The notes: generated by a model from the letters alone, not told the origin. A stretch of DNA of 5,211 nt from Rhodospirillales bacterium (GCA_023266795.1 JAHFPI010000139.1:1-5211); one strand, 5' to 3'; positions 1-5,211 are shown, counted from the first letter of the stretch. Numbers and translations: made by a program.

Positions 1-783
1 GCCTACGCGCTCACCAAGTTTAAAGTTTTGTCCTATCTTGATTTCCGCGTCAAGAACAGCGGCGGCCTGATCGGCGGCGAGCGGCTGGTCAAGCTGATGG
101 AAAATAATTTCGGCGACATCCGTGTCGAAGACCTGCCCCACCCTTTCATCGCCATCTCGACGGACATGGTGACGGGCCACGAAGTCTGGATGCGCAAAGG
201 CAAGCTGGTCGACGTCATGCGCGCCTCGTTCTCCCTGCCGGGGATTTTTCCGCCGGTGAACGTCAACGGCCGCTGGCTGATCGACGGTGCGCTGGTCAAC
301 CCCGTGCCCGTTTCCGCCTGCACCTCCTGCGGCGCCCGCATGACGATCGCGGTGAACGTCAACGGCGACATCATCGGCAAGGTCAAGCATCCGGGAGAAA
401 AAATCCCCACCGTCGCCGGCTTCGACCTGCTCAACTTCGCCGGACCGTCGCACGTCGAGGAAGCCAAGAAAACCGGACTGATCAACCGCATCTTCCGCCG
501 CGAGACGGACCATCCCAGCATTTTCGGCGTCATGGTGTCGGCGCTCAACATCGTGCAGGACCGCCTGTCGCGCTCGCGTCTCGCCGGCGACCCGCCGGAC
601 GTGCTGATCGTGCCGCGCATCGGCCATATCGGGCTGATGGAATTCGACCGCGCCGAGGAGCTGATCGCCGAAGGCGAAGCCGCCGTCGAACGCGCCATGC
701 CCGACATCAAGGCCGCCTACAGCGTCCTCTGCACGGAATTCAAGGAAGACGACGACTCCCTGCCGGAAGGGTATCAGCCTTAA
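1..783 (+). CDS. Patatin-like phospholipase, C-terminal part (5' truncated by window edge)
   Basis: This is a patatin-family (RssA/NTE-like) lipid acyl hydrolase, expected to cleave acyl chains from phospholipids or related esters with a Ser-Asp dyad. The frame is open from base 1, so 260 codons plus TAA are visible and the true start lies to the left; the TTG at 28-30 is only an internal codon. The block A-S-F-S-L-P-G-I-F-P-P-V (visible residues about 75-86) is the conserved patatin segment before the catalytic Asp. It is followed by the D-G-A motif, whose Asp is encoded at 283-285 (visible residue 95), and N-P-V-P-V. The oxyanion glycine loop and G-x-S-x-G nucleophile motif should lie upstream and are not in the window, so activity cannot be judged. 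The C-terminus is an acidic tail (E-D-D-D). No membrane segment is visible. It converges on the peptidase gene with a 6-nt gap. The family is clear; the natural substrate is unknown. Confidence 0.9.
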   Translation, partial: AYALTKFKVLSYLDFRVKNSGGLIGGERLVKLMENNFGDIRVEDLPHPFIAISTDMVTGHEVWMRKGKLVDVMRASFSLPGIFPPVNVNGRWLIDGALVNPVPVSACTSCGARMTIAVNVNGDIIGKVKHPGEKIPTVAGFDLLNFAGPSHVEEAKKTGLINRIFRRETDHPSIFGVMVSALNIVQDRLSRSRLAGDPPDVLIVPRIGHIGLMEFDRAEELIAEGEAAVERAMPDIKAAYSVLCTEFKEDDDSLPEGYQP

Positions 784-789
784 AAAATA

Positions 790-1749
790 TTACGTTTTCA
801 TCCATCCATCCGTGACAGCGCGGAAGGCCTGCTGCAGCGGCGGCTCGATCAGGCCGTGGCCGCAGTTATCGACGATGGTCAGGCGGCTGCCCTTGCAGGT
901 GTTGTGCAGCAAAACGGCGTTCGCCACAGGCGTGATCTGGTCGTCGCGGCCATGGAGGATGTCGAGCGGCAGGGATGATTTAGCCATGCCCTCCAGCAGG
1001 AATTTCTTATTTTCCGGCGTGAAGTGATGCACCACATAATGGAAGAACAGACGGGACAGGCAAAGGCTGGCTTCCGGATTGCGGTTAATTTTCTCCAGAA
1101 GATCGTGACGGGGCTGGAAAGTTGCGATGGACATGTCCCACAAATGGAACAGCCGCGCCGCCTCGACAGCCACGACTTTGTCGGCGGAAACGAGCCGCTG
1201 GTAATAAGGCATGGTCAGGCCGGAAGCCCGCTCCGCCGCAGGGATATGGTTGTAATAATCCTCGAACCATTTATTGCGGTTGACCGCCGCCGAACCGTCT
1301 TCATCAATAATGAACCGCGCGCCGTCGCTGTCGGCAAAGAAAATCCCGCGCAGCAGCAGGCGCCTGATGCGCTCCGGATGATGCAGGGCATAAAACATGC
1401 CGAGCGCCGAACCGAACGACCCGCCCGCCACATGCCACTTCTCAACCCCGCAATGCCGCCGCAGCTTTTCAATGTCGCCCACCAGCGCCGCCAGATTGTT
1501 ATGCGCCACGCCCGCAAACGGCAGGCTCTTCCCCGCCCCGCGCTGGTCGAACAGCAGCACGTTGTAATAATCCGGATGGAACAGCCGATACTCATACGAA
1601 CAACTCCCGCCCGGCCCACCATGCAGATACACAACCGGCTCTCCTGACGGATTGCCGTAGCGGGCATAGTGGAGCTTGTGGCCATCGCCGACATCGAAGT
1701 GGCCGGATGCGTAGGATAGTTGTTCGGGGTAGAGGGGCGTGGTTGTCAT
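790..1749 (-). CDS. pip: Proline iminopeptidase-like alpha/beta hydrolase (peptidase family S33)
   Basis: A complete 319-residue protein, close to the 310-320 residues usual for bacterial proline iminopeptidases, which release N-terminal proline from peptides in the cytoplasm. Visible landmarks in order: H-G-G-P-G-G oxyanion loop (43-48), D-Q-R-G-A-G-K-S (68-75), nucleophile elbow G-G-S-F-G (109-113, Ser111), acid in H-G-R-D-D (266-270, most likely Asp270) and base in C-G-H-G (His298). A helical cap lies at roughly 140-245. No signal peptide is seen. The cap differs from classical enzymes: the usual W-x-x-W-E motif reads F-H-L-W-D (201-205), and the R-I-E-N-H-Y motif reads R-L-F-F-H-Y (233-238), so one substrate-recognising Glu is Asp and the other appears to be Phe. 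Specificity may therefore differ from proline release. ATG at 1749 has no Shine-Dalgarno sequence; a perfect TATAAT lies 10 nt upstream. The fold and catalytic triad are firm, the exact substrate less so. Confidence 0.88.
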   Translation of the reverse strand: MTTTPLYPEQLSYASGHFDVGDGHKLHYARYGNPSGEPVVYLHGGPGGSCSYEYRLFHPDYYNVLLFDQRGAGKSLPFAGVAHNNLAALVGDIEKLRRHCGVEKWHVAGGSFGSALGMFYALHHPERIRRLLLRGIFFADSDGARFIIDEDGSAAVNRNKWFEDYYNHIPAAERASGLTMPYYQRLVSADKVVAVEAARLFHLWDMSIATFQPRHDLLEKINRNPEASLCLSRLFFHYVVHHFTPENKKFLLEGMAKSSLPLDILHGRDDQITPVANAVLLHNTCKGSRLTIVDNCGHGLIEPPLQQAFRAVTDGWMKT

Positions 1750-1759
1750 GGCTTAAAAG

Positions 1760-1765
1760 ATTATA
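1760..1765 (-). promoter_or_regulatory. Candidate -10 element (TATAAT) for the peptidase gene
   Basis: On the minus strand a perfect TATAAT ends 10 nt before the ATG at 1749, which would put transcription start only a few bases before the start codon. No ribosome binding site lies between them, so a leaderless or near-leaderless transcript is possible. The best -35 at usual spacing is poor (TTCTGA, 18 nt upstream). The surrounding sequence is A+T-rich, so a chance match is quite possible. Confidence 0.3.
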
Positions 1766-1776
1766 AAAAGGATTAA

Positions 1777-2418
1777 TTAAATCTCAGAAAAAACCTCAAA
1801 CGGTTTTACCTCAATCGTAAAACCATCAGGAAGAAATGTAAGAGGAAATTCTAAGGCATATTTTTTACTAGACCTTCTATTTTTCTTCCTATCTTGAGAT
1901 GTAGCACACTCAAAAGAGACTATGAATTCTCCGCGTATAGGCCCAGGTTTTATTGTTTGTTGTGCAGTATGAGCAGGCAAGAAATCATTCATATCCACGT
2001 TAAAAAAAGTAAACCTCGTTTCTCCACCCTGATATACCTCGCCTTGATTGTTGTGCATGATCAAGTCAGAATGACGGACGTTATCAATCTTTAATTGAAA
2101 CGAAGTGACCTTGTAAATAATGGGTAATTTTCCGCAATTTTTGAAAGTGCAATAAAATTGACCTTCGGGAGATAGCGCTATTTTATCTAAAAATAGCCAA
2201 GGCTGCTTATCAATTTCACCCAACCCTCGTGTTTCCGTTACAAGCAAGTAAGTAATAATAGCAAGAGCAAGGGTCGCGACTGTTAACTGTGGCTCCTTTT
2301 GCGGAAGTATCCAAATAAGAAAATCTTTAATAGGAGGATATATTTCATTAAGTAATGCAAACAGACAAGAATAAAAAATTACCGTCCATATCAACTCGTG
2401 ACATTTTAGACTTTTCAT
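1777..2418 (-). CDS. Unrecognised small membrane-anchored protein, AT-rich orphan
   Basis: I do not recognise this 213-residue protein as a named family. The N-terminus holds two hydrophobic stretches (about 10-25 and 45-60), with a shorter hydrophobic patch at 32-38, consistent with a two-helix membrane anchor. From about 70 onward it is soluble and looks beta-rich, with alternating hydrophobic residues. The segment K-Q-P-W-L (71-75), followed about 20 residues later by N-C-G-K-L-P-I (94-100), resembles the R-P-W/Y and N-x-G-x-x-P-A pattern common in bacterial membrane proteins with a C-terminal beta-sandwich of unknown function; that comparison is from memory. A basic patch lies at 177-186. 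With two helices, both ends would be cytoplasmic (inference). Base composition is unlike its neighbours (22/60 G/C at 1801-1860 and 18/60 at 2341-2400), suggesting horizontal acquisition. Its Shine-Dalgarno is weak. It lies 51 nt after the HAD gene and 27 nt before the peptidase, on the same strand. Confidence 0.75.
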   Translation of the reverse strand: MKSLKCHELIWTVIFYSCLFALLNEIYPPIKDFLIWILPQKEPQLTVATLALAIITYLLVTETRGLGEIDKQPWLFLDKIALSPEGQFYCTFKNCGKLPIIYKVTSFQLKIDNVRHSDLIMHNNQGEVYQGGETRFTFFNVDMNDFLPAHTAQQTIKPGPIRGEFIVSFECATSQDRKKNRRSSKKYALEFPLTFLPDGFTIEVKPFEVFSEI

Positions 2419-2469
2419 TCAAGGCGACCATTCTTACCGCATTCATGATAATAATCGGACTTTAGAGAC

Positions 2470-3399
2470 TTACTCTTTCATCCGCGCCCGCTCGCGTTCG
2501 CGCAGGGCGGCTTCGGGGGTTTGCCAGGTGAGGCCGTCGAGGACCCAGGTAGGGCGGATGCCGCCGTAGCCCTGCGTCAGCTGCTCCATCACCTTGCGTT
2601 TCTGCTCTACGGCCATGCCGGCCTTGAAGGCGGCGGCGTGGATGCCGGAGGTGATGAAGGCGGTATCGAGGTCTGCGCCGACACCGCCGGCGATGTCATG
2701 CTGGATCGAATCCCCGATGACGAGGATGCGCGAGGGGATGACGCCGTCGAACAGGCCGAGGCAGTAGCGGAAGATCATCTTATGCGGCTTGCCGATATAA
2801 TGCACGGCGCCGCCCAGTTCATGGTAGCGGTTGGCGATGGCGCCGGGGCCGATGGCGCGTTCATGGCCGAAGACCGTGACCAGATCGGGATTGGCGCAGA
2901 TCATCGGCAGGCGCTTGGCCGCCGCGCGTTTGAAAACGGGATCAAGGTCTTCCTGCTTCATGCTCGCCGGATCGAAACTGGTGATGAGGATGAACTGCGC
3001 CTGTTCGATGTCCGTCACCAGCTCGACATCGATGCCTTTGAGCAGCGACTTGTCGTCCGGACGGGAGATCAGGTAACATTTTTTGCCCAGCCCCTTGAAC
3101 GGCGCGTCTTTTTGTTCCTTCAATCCCTGCCACGCCACTTCCCCCGCCGAGACCACGGCGAGATACTGGCCGGGCTTGATGCCCAGCCGCTTCAGGCGCT
3201 CGATGTTGTCATCGGCGCGCTTGGCGGAATTCGACAGGATCACGATCTGTTTTTTGCGCTGCTTCAGGTGGTTGAGCGTGTCGATCACGCCTTCGTAGGG
3301 CTGCAGGCCGTTATGCAGCACGCCCCACTGGTCCATGATGAAGCCGTCGTAGCTGTCCATCAGTTCGTACAGCCCATGGCAGAAAGTCATATTTGTCAT
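2470..3399 (-). CDS. HAD-superfamily class IIA hydrolase (TIGR01459 type)
   Basis: A complete 309-residue HAD phosphatase-type enzyme, expected to dephosphorylate a small cytoplasmic metabolite; relatives include NagD and phosphoglycolate/pyridoxal phosphatases, but this subfamily has no assigned substrate that I know of. Motif I is D-Q-W-G-V-L-H-N-G (23-31), with nucleophile Asp23. Motif II is L-S-N-S (55-58), the class IIA signature A-N-P-D is at 169-172, motif III is G-K-P (Lys204), and motif IV is G-D-S-I-Q-H-D-I (229-236; Asp230 and Asp235 bind Mg). A C2-type cap fits between motifs II and III. The second motif I Asp, normally the general acid/base, is Trp25; as I recall, D-x-W-G-V-L-H is the rule in this subfamily, so it is not a mutation peculiar to this gene. 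ATG at 3399 is preceded by a strong purine-rich ribosome binding site inside the HIT gene and overlaps the HIT stop as ATGA, so translation is probably coupled. No terminator hairpin is seen after its TAA. Confidence 0.92.
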   Translation of the reverse strand: MTNMTFCHGLYELMDSYDGFIMDQWGVLHNGLQPYEGVIDTLNHLKQRKKQIVILSNSAKRADDNIERLKRLGIKPGQYLAVVSAGEVAWQGLKEQKDAPFKGLGKKCYLISRPDDKSLLKGIDVELVTDIEQAQFILITSFDPASMKQEDLDPVFKRAAAKRLPMICANPDLVTVFGHERAIGPGAIANRYHELGGAVHYIGKPHKMIFRYCLGLFDGVIPSRILVIGDSIQHDIAGGVGADLDTAFITSGIHAAAFKAGMAVEQKRKVMEQLTQGYGGIRPTWVLDGLTWQTPEAALRERERARMKE

Positions 3400-3848
3400 G
3401 TGATGTTCTCTCCTCCTGCCCGCATTTTATCGAAGCAATTTTTAAGTTTCAGGACCTCGGTTTTCCGTCCAGAGTCAGTATAGGATATTTCGTCCCGCTG
3501 TACAGCCCAGACGGGCTTCGGCCAGGCCGGATCATCCGTGAATCTCGCAAATACGTGGATATGCAATTGCGGCACCATATTACCCAACGCGGCGGTATTA
3601 ATTTTTTCCGGCCGGTAAAGGGAATGCAGCGCCTTTGACGCCAGAGAAATCTCGCGCATCAGCTGGATCTGATCCTCAGGCTTCAGTTCGTATATTTCCC
3701 GAATCTTATCGCGGCGCGGGACGAGGTATAGCCACGGCCATGTCGTGTCGTTTTTGAGCGACACGCGGCACAAGTCCCAATCGGTAATGAAAAACGAAGA
3801 TTCCTCCAGACGGTGATCCAGAACGAAGGACATCTCCCGGCCAATCAC
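3396..3848 (-). CDS. HIT-family nucleotide hydrolase/transferase
   Basis: A 150-residue histidine-triad protein, a small cytoplasmic enzyme type that attacks nucleotide phosphoanhydrides or phosphoramidates (for example Ap4A or NMP conjugates) through a nucleotidyl-His intermediate. The motif region N-M-V-P-Q-L-H-I-H-V-F-A-R covers residues 90-102. The nucleophile would be His96, with His98 as the last triad histidine; the first His of the classical H-x-H-x-H is Gln94, a replacement also known in other HIT branches. A conserved-looking D-P-A-W-P-x-P-V-W segment (106-114) follows. The start is taken as GTG at 3848, which overlaps the TGA of the Lrp gene as GTGA and suits translational coupling. 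An in-frame ATG at 3833 would shorten the protein by 5 residues, but its GGGAG is directly against the ATG, a poor spacing. It is the middle gene of the regulator-HIT-HAD operon. The family is firm, the substrate unknown. Confidence 0.9.
   Translation of the reverse strand: MIGREMSFVLDHRLEESSFFITDWDLCRVSLKNDTTWPWLYLVPRRDKIREIYELKPEDQIQLMREISLASKALHSLYRPEKINTAALGNMVPQLHIHVFARFTDDPAWPKPVWAVQRDEISYTDSGRKTEVLKLKNCFDKMRAGGENIT
3408..3417 (-). promoter_or_regulatory. Strong ribosome binding site for the HAD gene, inside the HIT coding end
   Basis: On the minus strand the sequence reads AGGAGGAGAG, ending 8 nt before the ATG at 3399. It also encodes the A-G-G-E stretch near the HIT C-terminus. It is the strongest Shine-Dalgarno in the window and fixes the HAD start, suggesting that the HAD protein is made efficiently even though its start overlaps the HIT stop. 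Confidence 0.8.
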
Positions 3849-4321
3849 TCGATATCAACCGGCACGCCGGGCTTGTACTTGGCGACGCGGACGCCCAAGG
3901 CGGATTTGATATGGCTGACGTTCGGCGCGGCGGACAGGTGGATGGTGAGGAACTTCTGGTAGGCATCCCAGTCTTCGGCGACGATCTTGAGAATATAATC
4001 CGCTTCGCCCGACACCAGATAACACTCGCGCACCAGCGGCCATGTTTTCACAAGGTCTTCGAATTTTTTGAGATCGGTTTCGGACTGGCTGGAAAGGCCC
4101 ACCTGCGCGAAGATCGAGACGCCGTAGCCCAGCGAGCCCGGATCGATGTCGGCATGATACCCGCGAATGACGCCCGCTTCTTCCAGCGCGCGCACGCGGC
4201 GCAGGCAGGGCGGCGCGGAAATACCGGCGCGTTCCGCCAGTTCCACATTTGTCATGCGGCCTTTTTCCTGCAGGTCGTTGAGAATTTTGCGGTCGATGCG
4301 ATCCAGTTTTACTTTAGGCAT
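3845..4321 (-). CDS. Lrp/AsnC-family transcriptional regulator
   Basis: A complete 158-residue regulator, the usual length for the Lrp/AsnC (feast/famine) family, which binds DNA as dimers or higher oligomers and senses amino acids or similar small molecules. The N-terminal winged helix-turn-helix spans about 6-54: L-D-x-I-D-R-K-I-L (6-14), N-V-E-L-A-E-R-A-G-I-S (25-35), then a recognition helix with C-L-R-R-V-R-A-L-E and G-V-I. The C-terminal RAM/effector domain runs from about 66 to 145, with G-E-A-D-Y-I-L-K at 105-112, the ligand-loop region of the family. It is the first gene of the operon with the HIT and HAD genes and is divergent from the ELM1-like gene; family members commonly repress their own promoter and control neighbours, so autoregulation is likely (inference). 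ATG at 4321 has only a weak GAG 9 nt upstream. Neither the regulated pathway nor the ligand can be read from the sequence. Confidence 0.94.
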   Translation of the reverse strand: MPKVKLDRIDRKILNDLQEKGRMTNVELAERAGISAPPCLRRVRALEEAGVIRGYHADIDPGSLGYGVSIFAQVGLSSQSETDLKKFEDLVKTWPLVRECYLVSGEADYILKIVAEDWDAYQKFLTIHLSAAPNVSHIKSALGVRVAKYKPGVPVDIE

Positions 4322-4366
4322 GTGACTATACTCAAAATGTATGTTGTTAGAATCAATCCAAGGAAT

Positions 4367-4395
4367 GTAATAATATTATCCCAGCCTTCTTTCAA
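4367..4395 (-). promoter_or_regulatory. Candidate sigma-70-like promoter for the Lrp-HIT-HAD operon
   Basis: On the minus strand TTGAAA (4390-4395, 5 of 6 to TTGACA) is followed after 17 nt by TATTAC (4367-4372, 4 of 6 to TATAAT). Transcription would start near 4360, leaving a leader of about 40 nt before the regulator ATG. It is the best-spaced pair I found upstream of the operon, but the area is AT-rich and chance matches are likely. Confidence 0.35.
4370..4379. promoter_or_regulatory. Perfect 10-bp AT palindrome, possible regulator site
   Basis: ATAATATTAT is exactly self-complementary and lies across the -10 element and spacer of the candidate operon promoter. Lrp-family sites are often AT-rich dyads, so an autorepression site is plausible. 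Short AT palindromes also arise by chance, and the classical Lrp consensus with flanking CAG/CTG is not present. Confidence 0.25.
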
Positions 4396-4413
4396 GGGAA
4401 ACAATCAATTCCC
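4396..4413. promoter_or_regulatory. Inverted repeat GGGAA-N8-TTCCC in the divergent promoter region
   Basis: Two perfect 5-bp arms separated by 8 nt. Outside them lie further complementary tetramers CTTT (4389-4392) and AAAG (4414-4417), offset by a 3-nt interruption on the left. The dyad centre (about 4404.5) is almost equidistant from the regulator start (4321) and the ELM1-like start (4486), and it directly abuts the candidate -35 of the operon. This is where a divergent operator for the Lrp-type protein would sit. It is not followed by a T-run, so it is not a typical terminator. Confidence 0.35.
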
Positions 4414-4473
4414 AAAGCTTTCGTTATATTTCTTTTGACAATCAGCCGAATATGTCGCTGACTTGCGTTTTAT

Positions 4474-4477
4474 GGAG
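4474..4477 (+). promoter_or_regulatory. Shine-Dalgarno GGAG deciding the TTG start of the ELM1-like gene
   Basis: GGAG ends 8 nt before the TTG at 4486-4488. An in-frame TGA at 4459-4461 bounds the frame, and no ATG or GTG occurs between it and the conserved N-terminal block. TTG is thus the only plausible start that keeps the family's opening W-I-I-T-E-G segment. Confidence 0.65.
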
Positions 4478-4485
4478 CTATTAAT

Positions 4486-5211
4486 TTGTCAGAATCTATA
4501 AAAACCTGCTGGATTATCACCGAGGGAATCGCCGGAACGGAGAATCAATGCCTCGGTGTTGCGGAGGCTCTGGGCGTCAGGCCCGTGGTCAAGCGCATCA
4601 AGCTGAAATCCCCGTGGCGGCAGCTCAGCCCGTGGCTTTGCTGCGGGCATCAATATGCCCTCGCCGCCGGCAGCGACGCGATAGACCCGCCCTACCCCGA
4701 CCTGCTGATTGCCAGCGGGCGCAAAAGCATCGGCGTTGCGCTGCACGTTAAAAAACAAAGCGGCGGCAAAACTTTTCTGGTGCAGCTGCAGGATCCGCGC
4801 ATTTCCCCCAAACATTTCGATCTGGTCGCCGTGCCGCAGCATGATCCCGCGCGCGGCGCGAATGTGCTGGTAACAACAGGTTCTTTGCATCGCGTGACGC
4901 CGGAAAAAATCGCGGCGGAAAAAAATAAATTCGCGGATGTCCTGAACGCGCTGCCGCCGCCACGCGTCGCGGTGCTGATAGGCGGCACCAGCAAAGCGCA
5001 CCGCATGACTCCCGCTTCCACAAAAAAACTGGCCGGCCAGCTGCTGGGCCTGAACGCCTCGCTGATGATCACCGCCTCCCGCCGCACCGGCATCGATAAC
5101 GCGCGGCTGCTCCGCGACACGCTGAAAGGGCCGAATATCTATTTCTGGGAGGGCGACGGCGAAAACCCCTACTTCGCCCTGCTGGGCTTTGCGGACTACA
5201 TCATCGTCACC
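4486..5211 (+). CDS. Mitochondrial fission ELM1-family protein (DUF1022), 3' truncated by window edge
   Basis: 242 codons are visible and the frame is still open at the right edge. Homologues usually run to over 300 residues, so a C-terminal portion is missing. Family landmarks: W-I-I-T-E-G-I-A-G-T-E-N-Q-C-L-G (9-24), A-S-G-R-K (76-80), Q-D-P-R (102-105), G-S-L-H-R-V (132-137), G-G-T-S-K (166-170), T-A-S-R-R-T-G (196-202) and N-P-Y-x-x-x-L-G-x-A-D (227-237). The overall pattern suggests a GT-B glycosyltransferase-like fold, with the last blocks in the nucleotide-sugar half; this is inference. The plant relative ELM1 helps recruit the dynamin-like fission protein to mitochondria, but the bacterial function is not established, and a role in envelope glycan synthesis is only a guess. 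No signal peptide or membrane helix is visible. The start is TTG with a GGAG Shine-Dalgarno. It is divergent from the Lrp-type regulator across 164 nt and may share its control. Confidence 0.88.
   Translation, partial: MSESIKTCWIITEGIAGTENQCLGVAEALGVRPVVKRIKLKSPWRQLSPWLCCGHQYALAAGSDAIDPPYPDLLIASGRKSIGVALHVKKQSGGKTFLVQLQDPRISPKHFDLVAVPQHDPARGANVLVTTGSLHRVTPEKIAAEKNKFADVLNALPPPRVAVLIGGTSKAHRMTPASTKKLAGQLLGLNASLMITASRRTGIDNARLLRDTLKGPNIYFWEGDGENPYFALLGFADYIIVT

Noticed and set aside
33..710. A 225-codon minus-strand frame opposite the patatin gene
   Set aside because: The plus frame has the conserved patatin A-S-F-S-L-P-G-I-F-P and D-G-A blocks. The minus frame is Ser/Arg/Pro-rich with no family pattern.
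1024..1647. A 207-codon plus-strand frame opposite the peptidase gene
   Set aside because: The minus strand encodes an intact alpha/beta hydrolase with its full triad; the plus frame is an antisense shadow.
1773..1780. TTAATTAA palindrome after the AT-rich gene as a terminator or insertion footprint
   Set aside because: It is only 8 bp, has no loop, and no matching copy is seen at the other edge of the AT-rich region.
2450..2475. A short repeated GACTT-type sequence near the right edge of the AT-rich region as a target-site duplication
   Set aside because: The two copies sit side by side on the same edge, are only 5-6 nt long, and are not found at the opposite boundary.
2521..3483. A 320-codon open frame on the plus strand opposite the HAD gene, longer than the HAD gene itself
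   Set aside because: The minus strand carries all HAD motifs, a strong ribosome binding site and a coupled start. The plus frame shows no recognisable motif, and its composition is that expected of an antisense frame of a GC-rich gene.
4435..4440. A perfect TTGACA upstream of the ELM1-like gene as a -35 element
   Set aside because: At 16-18 nt spacing the -10 positions read GCTGAC, CTGACT or TGACTT, none a convincing match, so I do not call a promoter from it.
4489..5001. A 170-codon minus-strand frame opposite the ELM1-like gene
   Set aside because: The plus frame keeps ELM1-family motifs across its whole visible length; the minus frame has none.

Overview
The window suggests a chromosomal segment of an alphaproteobacterium. 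The evidence is a mitochondrial-fission ELM1-type (DUF1022/COG3660) protein, a class IIA HAD hydrolase of the TIGR01459 type, and a HIT protein with a Q-L-H-I-H active-site motif, a combination I associate with that class. Most genes are GC-rich (for example 39 of 60 bases G/C at 2641-2700). Genus and species cannot be told from this sequence. No RNA genes, insertion sequences, CRISPR arrays or origins are visible.

Layout. 1-783 (+): C-terminal part of a patatin-like phospholipase, cut by the left edge and therefore without its serine motif. 790-1749 (-): a complete proline iminopeptidase-like alpha/beta hydrolase, convergent with the patatin gene and only 6 nt from it. 1777-2418 (-): an AT-rich orphan gene for a small membrane-anchored protein, compositionally foreign to its neighbours. 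2470-4321 (-): a three-gene operon read in the order Lrp/AsnC regulator, HIT nucleotide hydrolase/transferase, HAD phosphatase, joined by 4-nt stop/start overlaps (GTGA, then ATGA). 4322-4485: a 164-nt divergent control region with an inverted repeat at its centre, an AT palindrome and a candidate promoter for the operon. 4486-5211 (+): an ELM1-family protein starting at TTG and cut by the right edge.

How the genes may work together. The regulator-HIT-HAD trio looks like one translationally coupled unit: an Lrp-type sensor of a small molecule, probably autoregulated, co-expressed with two small hydrolases acting on phosphorylated or nucleotide-linked metabolites. The divergent ELM1-like gene may share control through the same 164-nt region. 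The patatin-like lipase and the peptidase look like independent housekeeping or catabolic genes. I see no clear novel multi-gene system. The points most worth a second look are the AT-rich membrane orphan, the altered substrate-recognition positions of the peptidase, the coupled regulator-HIT-HAD operon and the dyad in the divergent promoter region.
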